Origin: Bos javanicus
Taxonomy: Eukaryota; Chordata; Mammalia; Artiodactyla; Bovidae
Length of the DNA stretch: 64,000 bases
Direction of reading: 5' to 3'
Assembly: GCF_032452875.1 (NCBI RefSeq)
Contig: NC_083873.1
Span: forward strand, 72,289,987-72,353,986
Positions 33,381 to 44,412 of this stretch are shown piece after piece. Below the pieces are notes generated by a model that searched no databases, was not told the origin of the DNA, and was given only the letters and a program-made list of their open reading frames with translations. A program made the translations under genes and the position numbers. Within the stretch, counting starts at the first letter, position 1. The number at the start of each line of letters is the position of its first letter.

Positions 33381-33681
33381 TTTTTTTTTTTTTTACATTT
33401 TTGTAAACTGATTTTTATTTTTGGCTGATCTAGGTCTTCCTTGCTGATCCTAGGCTTTCTCTAGTTGTGGTGAGTTGGCTTCTCATTGCAATGACTTCTC
33501 TTGTGGTGGAGTACGGGCTCTAGGGTGTACGGGCTTCAGTACTTTCAGCTCTTGAGCTCAGTAGTTGTGGCACTTGGACTTAGTTGCTCCTCAGCCTGTG
33601 GGATCCTCCCCAACAAGGGATCAAACCCTTGTCCCCTCCATTGCAAGGTCAATTCTTAACCACTGGACCACCAGATAAGCC
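33381..33681 (-). mobile_element. CHR SINE, nearly full length
   Basis: Poly(T), then 'tttctctagttgtggtgagt', 'ttctcttgtggtggagtacg', 'aaaccettgtcc'-type head wording in the form 'gatcaaacccttgtcccctc', and 'ccactggaccaccagataag'. Confidence 0.9.
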
Positions 33682-33723
33682 CCTTTTTTTTTTAACTTTA
33701 ACTGAAGTGTATTCAATTTAATT

Positions 33724-34650
33724 GAATAGGAAAAGGAGTACATGGAGGCTGTATATTGTCACCCCACTTATTTAACTTATATGCAGAGTACATCATGAGA
33801 AATGCTGGGCTGGAGGAAGCACAAGCTGGAATCGAGATTGCCAGGAGAAATATCAATAACCTCAGATATGCAAATGACACCACCCTTATGGCAGAAACTA
33901 CAGAAGAACTAAAGAGCCTCTTGATGAAAGTGAAAGAGGAGAGTGAAAAGGTTGGCTTAAAGCTCAACATTCAGAAAACTAAGATCATGGCATCTGGTCC
34001 CATCACTTCATGGGAAATAGATGGGGAAACAGTGGCTGGCTTTATTTTTCTGGGCTCCAAAATCACAGATGGTGCAGATGGTGACTGCAGCCATGAAATT
34101 AAAAGACGCTTATTCCTTGGAAGGAAAGTTGTGACCAACCTAGACAGCATATTAAAAAGCAGAGACATTACTTTGTCAATAAAGGTCCGTCTAGTCAAGG
34201 CTATGGTTTTTCCAGTGGACATGTATAGATGTGAGAGTTGGACTATAAAGAAAGCTGAGTGCTGAAGAATTGATAGTTTTGAACTATGGTGTTGGAGAAG
34301 ACTCTTGAGATCCCTTGGACTGCAAGGAGATCAACCAGTCCATCCTAAAGGAGATCAGTCCTAGATGTTCATTGGTAGGACCAATTTTGAAGCTGAAGTT
34401 CCAATATTTTGGCCACCTGATGCAAGGAGCTAACTCATTGGAAAAAACCCCAATGCTAGGAAAGATTGAGGGCAGGAGGAGAAGGGGATGACAGAGGATG
34501 AGATGGTTGGACGGCATCATTGACTCAATGGACATGGGTTTGGGTGGACTCCGGGAGTTGGTGATGAACAAGGAGGCCTGGCATGCTGCAGTTCATGGGG
34601 TCGCAAAGAGTTGGATATGACTGAGCAACTGAATTGAACTGAACTGAAAT
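33724..34650 (+). mobile_element. BovB 3' fragment, about 930 bp
   Basis: It starts at 'aataggaaaaggagtacatg' in the reverse transcriptase and ends with 'gaattgaactgaactgaa'. The YADD motif reads YAND, so a catalytic aspartate is lost. A 9-bp in-frame duplication occurs at 34066-34083. The frame stays open for 169 codons (33756-34265) and is then broken at 34263 by a TGA. Confidence 0.95.
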
Positions 34651-34743
34651 GTACCATATACATAGAAGACTGCATACATCACATATAGTTTGATGAATTC
34701 ACACAGAGAAGGCCCTTGTGTATCCAAGCAACCTAGACCCCCT

Positions 34744-34960
34744 ATGTTAGTTTCCTATGGAAGATGTAACAAACTACAACAAATGTGGCTTAAAAACAAC
34801 AGAAATCCATTCTCTGATAGTTCTGAGGCTAGAATCTGAAATCAAGGTGTCAGCTCTAGGGAAGGACTTACCTTGCCTCTTTCTAGCTTTCAGTGGTGGT
34901 GGTTTAATCACTAAGTTCTGTCAACTCTTGCAAGCTCATAAACTGTAGCCCACTAGGCTA
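34744..34960 (-). mobile_element. MaLR-type (MLT1-like) LTR fragment
   Basis: In reverse, the segment ends in the typical 'ttaagccacatttgttgtag', then 'gtttgttacatcttccatag' wording of MLT1/MST-type LTR 3' ends. It is a diverged, partial relic without viral genes. Confidence 0.5.
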
Positions 34961-35198
34961 CAGTAATAATCATTCAACTTTATATATGTCAGCCAGATTT
35001 GTCACACATCAGGGCTGAAATGAGGGCATAATCTTATTTAAAGATAGAGCCACACAGTCACATCATCTTGTCAGAAGAGCAGCAGAATTACAACAGGTTA
35101 CTGCCATTTACACAAAGGACTTAAGCCTGGAACCATCCTCTCAGCACAACCTGCTTTAACATAAACCAGATAAGATAACAGTGGAAATGACCTGGAGT
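34961..35198. other. unassigned sequence, possibly further LTR-derived
   Basis: Nothing recognised with confidence between the LTR fragment and the next BovB. Confidence 0.35.
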
Positions 35199-35208
35199 AA
35201 AATCCAAG

Positions 35209-35723
35209 TTATGACCAACCTAGATAGCATATTAAAAAGCAGAGACATTATTTTGCCAACAAAGGTCTGTATAGTCAAGCCTATGGTTTTTCCAGTAGTC
35301 ATGTACGAATGTGAGAGTTGGACTATAAAGAAAGCTGAGGACTAAAGAATTGATGCTTTTGAACTATGGTGTTGGAGAAGACTCTTGAGAGTCCCTTGAA
35401 CTGTAAGGAGATCCAACCATTTCATCCTAAAGGAGATCAGTCCTGGGTGTTCATTGGTAGGACTGATGTTGAAGCTGAAACTCCAATACTTTGGCCACCT
35501 GATGCGAAGAGCTGACTCGTTTGAAAAGACCCTGATGCTGGGAAAGATTGAAGGTGAGAGGAGAAGGGGATGACAGAGGATGAGATGGTTGGATGGCATC
35601 ACTGACTCAATGGACATGAGTTTGAATGAACTCTGGGAGTTGGTGATGGATAGGGAGGCCTAGAGTGCTGCAGTCCATGAGGTCACAAAGAGTCAGACAC
35701 TACTGAGTGACTGAACTGAACTG
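35209..35723 (+). mobile_element. BovB 3' fragment with target-site duplication
   Basis: It runs from 'ttatgaccaacctagatagc' to 'actgaactgaactga'. AAAATCCAAG (35199-35208) and AAAATTCAAG (35724-35733) flank it with one mismatch. Frame lesions (for example a stop at about 35343) make it non-coding. Confidence 0.93.
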
Positions 35724-35733
35724 AAAATTCAAG

Positions 35734-36372
35734 AAGTAATCATGAAGGAGTGAGGCAAAGATGGTCTGATACTGCTGCCTCTCCCAAGGGCTCTGCAAAC
35801 CACTGAGGCCTTAAATTGGAAATTTCCAATAGGCTTTTGCATCTCCAAACTTTTACTCACCTTAAGTTGACAGACAAAGTTCCACAGACTGTTGTCTGAG
35901 AATAGTTAGCGCTCCCCAGATTTTCCATGAGTTCTTGTCTTAGTCTGAATTCACCCCAGATCAGAGTCTGACAGCAGGACTTGGCCTAGGTATTTTACTG
36001 AGGAGAGACCCCTGAAACCTGACCCCTGAGGGGTGTGATGTCAAGAAAGAAAGTCTGTTATCAAGATGAGAACAGTACAGAAGGTCTCCTATAGCCATTC
36101 ACCTAATGGTGAGAGAATTTATCTACTAGCTTCTGCCCTTCAGTGGTTGGAAGTTGTCAAGAGGGACCTTAACACCTCTGTACTTTGGGGTACTATTACC
36201 TGTAGGCTAAGCAGGGTCCCAGGGTGTTGGAGAAGGCCCGGGGGGAAGAACACTGAAGGACAAGACCTCATACAGGAAGAGGGATGGTGCCAGGGAGAAC
36301 AGCATCTGGGCTCCCATAGGATGGCTGTGCACTGTAGCTGTGGCTGAGATTAGAGGTGGCCATGGGGGTGTG
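35734..36372. other. unassigned sequence
   Basis: No recognised gene or repeat. Confidence 0.4.
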
Positions 36373-36516
36373 ATTGTTGTTGTTGTTGTTTTTGTTCAGT
36401 TGCTAAGTCATGTCTCACTCTTTGTGATCCCATGGACTGTAGCCAGCCAGGCTCCTCTGTCCATAGGATTTCCCAGGCAAAAAAACTGGAGTGGGTTACC
36501 ATCTTCTTCTCCAGAA
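36373..36516 (-). mobile_element. Bov-A/Bov-tA body fragment with (TGT)n tail
   Basis: A (TGT)6 run at 36373-36391 is followed by the reverse-complement BovA body ('cagttgctaagtcatgtctc' to 'gttaccatcttcttctccag'). No tRNA-like head remains. A second (TTG)n run occurs at about 36770-36787. Confidence 0.85.
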
Positions 36517-36902
36517 ATGGGATGTGATGAAGGCCACTAAGTCAGACTCTTACAGTGCCCAGCCTCTCTTGCAGCTAGAGTGTGGTCATGTGATCCTTAA
36601 GTCTGTATGGAAGATATCTGACAAGGGCAGAACCACACTCTTTCTACTCACTTCCACTTCACCAGGGAGGCAACGACTTCCAGGCAAGTGAGGGATGGAT
36701 ATAGGAGGGAGTTGTTTCTCAGAGTCAGGCAACAGTTTCAGTAAGGGGACTTGGAGGATTAGGAGTTCTTTTGTTGTTGTTGTTGTTCTTTTTCTTCTGA
36801 GGAGCTAGATCTAACAACAGATAGTTGACATATGTCCATAGAACCTCTCACTTTCTTATAAATGTACACATAAGTTTAGGATTAACTTTCAAGTTGTGGG
36901 TT
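36517..36902. other. unassigned sequence
   Basis: Nothing recognised apart from the (TTG)n run at about 36770-36787. Confidence 0.4.
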
Positions 36903-37739
36903 TGAATCTCACTCTGTTCAGTTGCTCAGTCATGTCCAACTCTTTGCCACCCCATGGACTGCAGCACACCAGGCTCCCCTGTCCATCACCAACTCCCAGA
37001 GCTTGCTCAAACACATGTCCATCAAGTCAGTGATGCCATCCAACCATCTCATCCTCTGTTGTCCCCTTCTCCTGCCTTCAGTCTTTCCCAGCATCAGGGT
37101 CTTTTCAAATGGGTCAGTTCTTCCTATCAGGTGGCCCAAAGATTGGAGTTTCAGCTTCAACATCAGTCCTTCCAATGAATATTCAGGACTGATTTCCTTT
37201 AGGATTGACTGGTTTGATCTCCTTGCAGTCCAAAGGACTCTCAAGAGTCTTCTCCAACACCACAGTTCAAAAGTATCAATTCTTCAGTGCTCAGATTTCT
37301 TTATACTCCAACTGTCACATTCATACATGACTACTGGAAAAACCATAGCATTGACTATGGTTCCATAGATGGTTCCATAGATGGAACTTTGCTGGCAAAG
37401 TAATGTCTCTGCTTTTTAATATTCTATCTAGGTTGGTCATAGCTTTTCTTCCAAGGAGCAAGCATCTTTTAATTTCATGGCTGCAATCACCATCTGCAGT
37501 GATTTGGAGCCCAAAAGAATAAAGTTTGTCACTATTTCTGCTGTTTCCCAATCTATTTGCCATGAAGTGATGGGACCAAATGCCACGATCTTGGTTTTTT
37601 GAATGTTGAGTTTTAAGCCAACTTTTTCACTCTCTTCTTTCACTTTCATCAAGAGGCTCTTTAGTTCTTCTTCACTTTCTGTCATATGGGTGGTGTCATC
37701 TGCATATCTGAGGTTATTGATATTTCTCCTGGCAATCTT

Positions 37740-37778
37740 GCATAGGAACCTGGAACAATATTGCATAGGAACCTGGAA
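37740..37778 (+). repeat. 16-bp direct repeat at the BovB inversion junction
   Basis: GCATAGGAACCTGGAA occurs at 37740-37755 and 37763-37778, separated by 'caatatt'. It marks the exact switch from minus- to plus-oriented BovB. Confidence 0.93.
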
Positions 37779-38561
37779 TGTTAAGTCCATGAATCATGGT
37801 AAATTGGAAGTGGTCAAACAGGAGATGGCAAATGTGAGCATCAACATTTTAGCAATCAGTGAACTAAAATGGACTGGAATGGGTGAATTTAATTCAGATG
37901 ACTGTTATATCTACTACTGTGGGCAAGAATCCCTTAGAAGAAATGGAGTAACCCTCATAGTCAACAAGAGTCCGAAATGCAGTACTTGAGTACAATCTCA
38001 AAAATGACAAAATGATCTCTGTCCATTTCCAAGGCAAACCGTTTGATATCACAGTAATCCAAGTCTATGTCCCAACCAGTAATGCTGAAGAAGCTGAAGT
38101 TAAACAGTTCTATGAAGACATACAAGACCTTCTATAACTTACACCCAAAAAAGATGTCCTTTTCATCACAGGGGACTGGAATGCAGAAGTAGGAATTTAG
38201 ATTCCTGGAGTAATAGGCAAATTTGGCCTTGGAGTACAAAGTGAAGCAGGGCAAAGGCTAACAGAATTTTGTCAAGAGAATGCACTGATCATAGCAAACA
38301 CCATCTTCCAACAACACAAGAGAAGACGCTACACATGGACATCACCAGATGGTCAACACCAAAATCAGATTGATTACATTCTTTGCAGCCAAAGATGGAG
38401 AAGCTCTATACAGTCAGCAAAAACAAGACTGGGAGCTGACTGTGGCTCAGATCATGAACTCCTTATTGCCAAATTCAGACTTAAATTGAAGAAAGTAGGG
38501 GAAACCAATAGACCATTCAGGTATGACCTAAATCAAATCCCTTATGATTATACAGTGGAAG
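37763..38561 (+). pseudogene. BovB APE-type endonuclease relic
   Basis: The translation shows the order of an RTE endonuclease: GTWNVKSMNHGKL at the start, then LKWTGMGEFNSDD, then GDWNAEV (about 38172-38192), then YTWTSPDGQHQNQIDYILCS (about 38331-38390) and the terminal GSDHELLIAKF block (about 38445-38477). These include the catalytic Asn/Asp/His positions known for APE-like nucleases. A stop at 37987 and further lesions (an early TAA at about 38136 and a TAG at about 38198) make it non-functional. Confidence 0.88.
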
Positions 38562-38804
38562 TGAATCTCATTACTTTGGTTTAAATCACATGTCCATCTC
38601 TGAACCAAATACTGTGGCCAATGTGTGAAAAACTCTGATTGACCAGTCCTGGATCATGTGACATTTATATATGCCTTGTCTACATCCCCTGAAGGTAAAG
38701 GTCAGTGGTAAATCAGGTTTAAATTACTTTAATAAAAGGATTTTTTAAAGTGCTGGATAGCAAAAGCAAGAGCTATTCATAACCTACTTTTTTTAAGAAA
38801 ATTG

Positions 38805-39480
38805 TTTATCGATTTATGACTTGAAGACAGTGAAATGTACCAATCTTAAATATGTACCAATATATAGCTTGATAACTCTTTGCAGGTACACTTGGGCAAT
38901 CATCACCCAAATCAATATTTAAATATTTTCAGAACTCTCAAACTTTCCCTTGTGTCACTTTCCAGTCGTATTTCTGCAAAGATAACTCTGCGAAAGGGGT
39001 ATAGACAACATAAATTATCTTGCCTGTGCTTGAACATCATATAAGTGGAATCATGCAGTGTATGTTCTTTTATGTTTGGTTTCTTTCACTCAATATTATG
39101 TCTATGAGATTCACCCATTTCATTACATATAGCAGAGGTTAATTTATTTCATTGCTGGGTAACATTCTATTGTATAAAATACTATCTGATGTACTATTGA
39201 TAGATATTTGAATTGTCTCTCCAGTTTTTTGTTTATATGAATAAAGCTGGCATAAACATGCTTGTACATGTCTTTAGGTGGACATAAGCACTTGTTTCCC
39301 TTGGGTGTGTACCCAAGAATGGAGTTGCTTGGTCAAAGTATATATAAATATTTAGCTTTAATAGATACTGCCAAACAGTTTTCCCTCCTGCTGGCAGTGT
39401 GTTAGAGTTTCAGTTGCTACACAGTCTTGCCAACTGTGTTTTTTCAGTCCTTCTAATTACCTACTCTTCTTGATTTGTCA
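38805..39480 (-). mobile_element. old L1 (L1M-type) 3' region
   Basis: Reverse L1 wording throughout: 'taagtggaatcatgcagtgt', 'tttctttcactcaatattat', 'gaataaagctggcataaaca', 'cttgggtgtgtacccaagaa' and 'gccaaacagttttccctcct'. Diverged; no open frame. Confidence 0.75.
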
Positions 39481-40429
39481 AATACTCTTCTACAAAGAGA
39501 TACAGATATTGACTAGCAGACTGAAACTCCCAGGCACAGGGAAGGTTCCGTAGACTGAACTCATGTACTTGGTCCTGACCCTAAGGGCAACAGGAACTCA
39601 GGAATGAAAGAAGTCAGCATGGACACAGACTGGCACTTTGGAGAGGGTGAAATGTGCAGGGCCTTGTCCTGTTGGTGACGTTGGAGGATGGGGAACAAGG
39701 AAGGCATCCTGTCAGAGTGCACAGCTTGAGCAGACAGAGCTTGGAGCAGCGATCAGGAAGAAAGCTGACCTCCCCTGAGCAGAGGGTGGCTCTGGAGAAG
39801 AGCAGGGCCTCTGGTGACTTGGTAAGAAGTCAGACATAGGCAGAGGGATGAAGTTGAGAAATGGGCTTGGGCAATGGGTGACTGCAGTAGGGGATGAGTG
39901 ATTCTCACCAAGGACACACATCTCTCTGAGTAGAATGAGATCTATTAGGTGAGAGTTGGCTGGTCTGGTTCAGTTTCCTCCTCCTCCTTGTCATAGTGAA
40001 GAGCATCTCACCCTGATGAATGTGGTAAGCATTTGTATTTCAACAGTGCCCTTGGATGTGAGCCAACTACTTCATTTTGGTTCTCAGATAAAGAAGTGAA
40101 TCTATTCCTATGCCAGAGAGAAACCCAGATGAACCAAGTTGAGAAAGGGTCTGTACATGTATCCTGCACTTTAGAGGTATTTTAAAAGGTCCTCAGGGGG
40201 CTAATTTTGAGTTTATGTTATTTATACCTGTGGACTGACTTCATTAAAGTAGAAGACTTGTGGCAGGTGTGTCTGTATAAAGTGATGCACACAAGCCTGG
40301 GGTACAGGCCTTGAGAATGAAAAGGAATAGCTCTATCTCCCTTGCTCTCCTACTAGAACTCCCCACATCTGGGCCTGATTATTGCCCCACATTCAAACTC
40401 AGCCCTGCACTGACCAGCTGCTTCATGTA
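39481..40429. other. unassigned sequence
   Basis: No gene or repeat recognised in about 950 bases. Confidence 0.4.
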
Positions 40430-40573
40430 TTCATTCACTTATTTATTCAGCAGCCTTTCACTGGATGCCCAGTAAAGACCAAGTACTGAGACTGAAGATG
40501 AAAACACAGGGGCTCACAGACAAGCAGGAAACACTGACACACAGCAACTGAACATGAATAAGGTGTGAAAAGA

Positions 40574-41892
40574 GTTCATTCCAATCCCAAAGAAAGGCAA
40601 TACCAAAGATTGCTCAAACTATAGCACAATTGCACTATCTCACACGCTAGTAAAGTAATGCTCAAAATTCTCCAAGCCAGACTGCAGCAATATGTGAACC
40701 ATGAACTTCCAGATGTTCAAGCTGGTTTTAGAAAAGGCAGAGGAACCAGAGATCAAATTGCCAACATTTGCTGGATCATCAAAAAAGCAAGAGAGTTCCA
40801 GAAAAATATCTATTTCTGCTTTATTGACTATGACTGTGTGGATCACAATGAACTGTGGAAAATTCTTCAAGAGATGGGAATACCAGACCACCTGACCTGC
40901 CTCTTGAGAAACCTGTATGCAGGTCAGGAAGCAACAGCTATAACTGGACATGGAACAACAGACTGTTCCAAATAGGAAAAGGCGTACGTCAAGACTGTAT
41001 ATTGTCACCTTTCTTATTTAACTTCTATGCAGAGTACATCATGAGAAACGCTGGGCTGAAAGAAACACAAGCTGAAATCAAGATTGCCGGGAGAAATATC
41101 AATAACCTCAGATGTGCAGATGACACCACCCTTATGGCAGAAAGTGAAGAGGAACAAAAAAGCCTCTTGAGGAAAGTGAAAGAGGAGAGTGAAAAAGTTG
41201 GCTTAAAGCTTAATATTCAGAAAACTAAGATCATGGCATCTGGTCCCATCACTTCATGGGAAATAGATGGAAAAACAATGGAAACAGTGGCTGAATTTAT
41301 TTTTCTGGGCTCCAAAATCACTGCAGATGGTGAATGCAGCCATGAAATTAAAAGATGCTTATACTCCTTGGAGGGAAAGTTATGACTAACCTAGACAGCA
41401 TATTTAAAAGCAGAGACATTACTTTGCCAACAAAGGTCCGTCTAGTCAAGGCTATGGTTTTTCCAGTGGTCATGTACGGATGTAAAAGTTGGACTATAGA
41501 GAAAGCTGAGCGCCAAACAATTGATGCTTTTGAACTGTGGTGTTGGAGAAGACTCTTGAGAGTCCCTTGGACTGCAAGGAGATCCAACCAGTCCATCCTA
41601 AAGGAGATCAGTCCTGGGTGTTCATTGGAAGGACTGATGTTGAAGCTGAAACTCCAATACTTTGGCCACCTGATGAGAAGAGTTGACTCATTGGAAAAGA
41701 CCCTGATGCTGGGAAAGATTAAGGGCAGGAGGAGAAGGGGATTACAGAGGATGAGATGATTGGATGGCACCACCAATTCAATGGACATGGGTTTGGATGG
41801 ACTCCAGGAATTGGTGATGGACAGGGAGGCCTGGCGTGCTGCACTTCATAGGGTCACAAAGAGTCGGACATGACTGAGCGACTGAACTGAAT
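40574..41892 (+). mobile_element. BovB copy, about 1.3 kb
   Basis: It starts at 'ttcattccaatcccaaagaa' (palm region), passes the catalytic block (which reads CADD instead of YADD, about 41114-41125) and ends 'gagcgactgaactgaa'. A 12-base deletion removes 'gccaaagccttt' near 40831. Confidence 0.95.
40658..41759 (+). pseudogene. BovB reverse-transcriptase relic
   Basis: Frames 40658-40975 (FRKGRGTRDQIANICWII intact), 40855-41385 (LNIQKTKIMASGPITSWEID) and 41355-41759 (C-terminal RSNQSILKEISPG) together cover palm to thumb. A TAG at 40973 and a frameshift around 41365 break the protein, and the tyrosine of YADD is Cys. Not functional. Confidence 0.88.
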
Positions 41893-42075
41893 ACAGAGGA
41901 GGCGATGCAGGAGACACGAGTTTGATCCCTGAGTCGGGAAGATCCCTGGAGGATGAAATGGCAACCCACTTCCAGACTCTTGCTTAGGAAATTCCATGAA
42001 CAGAGGAGTCTGGTGGGCTACAATCCATGGGGTTGCAAGGAGTCAAACACAACTGAGCAGCTGAGCATGCAAACA
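41893..42075 (+). mobile_element. Bov-tA SINE, 5'-truncated
   Basis: 'gcgatgcaggagacacgagt' then 'agtcgggaagatcc', the BovA body and a 'gagcatgcaaacatgcag' tail. It abuts the BovB tail directly. Confidence 0.88.
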
Positions 42076-42269
42076 TGCAGAGAACAGTTGGGGACATCAT
42101 TTTCACCTAAGGAAGTCAAAGAAATGTTTGAAACTGAGTCTTAAAGGATGACTTGGAGTTCATCTGGTAGACAAGATTTGGGGAGGGCTTTTCATGCAAA
42201 AGTGAACAAGCCACAACATGGCAGGAAGCCTGTAGGGGCATCCATTGTAGGCTGTGAGCCAGAACTATA

Positions 42270-43200
42270 AGATCAGATCAGATCAGCTGCTCAGTTCCTT
42301 CTAAAGAACACCCAGGGCTGATCTCCTTTAGAATGGACTGGTTGGATCTCTTTGCAGTCCAAGGGACTCTCAAGAGTCTTCTCCAACACCACAGTTCAAG
42401 AGCATCAATTCTTCAGTGTTCAGCTTTCTTCACAGTCCAACTCTAGCATCCATACATGACCATTTGAAAAACCATAGCCTTGACTAGACGGACCTTTGTT
42501 GGCAAAGTAATGTTTCTGCTTTTCAATATGCTATCTAGGTTGGTCATAACTTTCCTTCCAAGGAGTAAGTGTCTTTGAATTTCATGGCTGCAATCATCAT
42601 CTGCAGTGATTTTGGAGCCCCCCCAAAATAAAGTCTGACACTGTTTCCACTGTTTCCCCATCTATTTCCCATGAAGTGATGGGACCAGATGCCATGATCT
42701 TCGTTTTTTGAATGTTGAGCTTTAAACCAAACTTTTCACTCTCATCAAAAGTCTTTTTAGTTCCTCTTCACTTTCTGCCATAAGGGTGGTGTCATCTGCA
42801 TATCTGAGGTTATTGATATTTCTCTTGGCAATCTTGATTCCAGCTTGTGCCTCTTCCAGCCTAGTGTTTCTCATGATGTACTCTGCATATAAGTTAAATA
42901 AGCAGGGTGACAATACACAGCCTTGACGTACTCCTTTTCCTATTTGGAACCAGTCTGTTGTTCCATGTCCAGTTCTAACTGTTGCTTCCTGACCTGCATA
43001 TAGGTTTCTCAAGAGGCAGGTCAGGTGGTCCGGTATTCTCATCTCTTTCAGAATTTTCCACAGTTGATTGTGATCCACACAGTCAAAGGCTTTGGCATAG
43101 TCAATAAAGCAGAACTAGATGTTTTTCTGGAACTCTCTTGCTTTTTCATTGATCCAATGGATGTTGGCAATTTGACCTCTGGTTCCTCTGCCTTTTCTAA
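42270..43200 (-). mobile_element. BovB copy with 13-bp target-site duplication and internal 3' deletion
   Basis: AGCCAGAACTATA is repeated exactly at 42257-42269 and 43201-43213. In reverse it runs from the palm region through the YADD block (about 42790-42801) to the tail. About 230 bp are missing just before the tail (junction near 42292-42300). A shared 'ccccccc' expansion at about 42619-42625 and the SDFIF form place it in the same subfamily group as copies A and B. Confidence 0.95.
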
Positions 43201-43226
43201 AGCCAGAACTATACAGTCCAGCAATT

Positions 43227-43348
43227 TTTTTTTTTTTTTGCCACACATGTGACTTGCAGGATCTTAGTTTCCTGACCAGGGATCAAATCTGAATCCTGGC
43301 AGTAAAAGAACCAAGTCCTAACCATTGGACGACCAAGGAATTCCCTGT
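43227..43348 (-). mobile_element. CHR SINE with perfect 12-bp target-site duplication
   Basis: Poly(T), then 'tagtttcctgaccagggatc', then 'ggacgaccaaggaattccct'. AGTCCAGCAATT occurs at 43215-43226 and 43349-43360. It lies just outside the BovB right end. Confidence 0.94.
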
Positions 43349-44170
43349 AGTCCAGCAATTAGAAACATCATATGGGCACCAGTGTGAAGGACGGAGTAGA
43401 GGGATGAGCAGAGAGACAGGAAAATTGGTGTAAGGTTTACTACATCAGACATGGTTAAAAAAAAAAAAGACACAAGCTTAACATGGGCCCATGAGATGAA
43501 GAGTGGGAAATGGGTTATTTAGGAGATAGAATCACCAAGTCTTAAGGAGATTAGAGGAGTAAAGAAGAGGCTAGGAGAAAAGAATTTGGATGCCTCCTCT
43601 ATTCTCTTTGGGTGGATGATGATGCTGTCATTTAGGAGAGGAAATGCTGGAGAAAGGGAAGGTTTGGGCAGGACAAGAGAGAGGAGGGGTAGAGGAAATG
43701 AGTCTTATTTTGGCCATTTTGAGTTTGAAGTGTCTGTGGAATATTAGTAGCATATGAAGCTGGATGTACAGTTTGGCCCTCAGAGTTCTCTTCTAGAGAT
43801 GTCTGTTTAGGATCGTCAGTGCACAGGTGATAGATACAGCCTGGAGTCATTCCGGGGGCACGTGTAGTTGAAAAGAAAAGAGGAACAAGGACAGTGCCGT
43901 GGAGAACACTAGGCTTTAAGGGCTAAGTGAGCAAAAGCTACCCCACACAAGGAGACAGAGGATAAAATGATAAAGCCAGGGGAAATTTCAACTGTGTGAA
44001 GGCCATTTCTCTTTGTTCATAATGTATCCATATTGCATAGAAATGTGCAGCTCATAGCCTGAAAGAGTAAACAAATGAATGGAGCAGTGTCATAAAGATA
44101 AGGAGGCATTTCCAGGAGAACACACACTCAAGTGCTGCAAAGAGGTCAGTGATGCAAGATGAGAACTAAG

Positions 44171-44412
44171 TGTTCCCAGGCTGATGGGCACTTAAACAGG
44201 AAGGACTGGGACAGCCTTAGCCACCTCATCCTGAAGGGCTGGCCTGAGCCGCTTTCCTCCCCACGTAGACCAGGCTGTGATTGCTCCAGTGTGACTACAG
44301 GTGCTTCTTCTATGATGACTCTCACCCTCAAGCCCTCCCCAGCTGTCACCCTTCTGTCCTAGAGCTGGGTCTCTGCTTTTAATTTGGTCCCCAAGTTCCT
44401 GATACAGTGATA
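44171..44412. other. unassigned sequence
   Basis: Nothing recognised. Confidence 0.35.

Larger units (their letters stand above)
36912..38561 (-). mobile_element. BovB with inverted 5' segment (twin-priming-like), with target-site duplication
   Basis: 36912-37739 is BovB in minus orientation (YADD block to 3' tail). It is joined at about 37740 to 37740-38561, the endonuclease region in plus orientation. TGAATCTCA borders the whole structure at 36903-36911 and 38562-38570, so one insertion event best explains both halves. The central ~1.2 kb of BovB between the two segments is missing. Confidence 0.85.
40430..44170 (+). mobile_element. old unassigned dispersed repeat, split by four insertions
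   Basis: Pieces at 40430-40573, 42076-42269 and 43361-44170 share the wording of one ancient mammalian repeat: 'cattcacttatttattcagc', 'gtcttaaaggatgacttgga', 'agtttgaagtgtctgtggaa', then 'gtgctgcaaagaggtcagtg'. A second copy appears at 51755-52460. BovB, Bov-tA, BovB and CHR copies lie between or within the pieces. The family name is uncertain. Confidence 0.4.
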
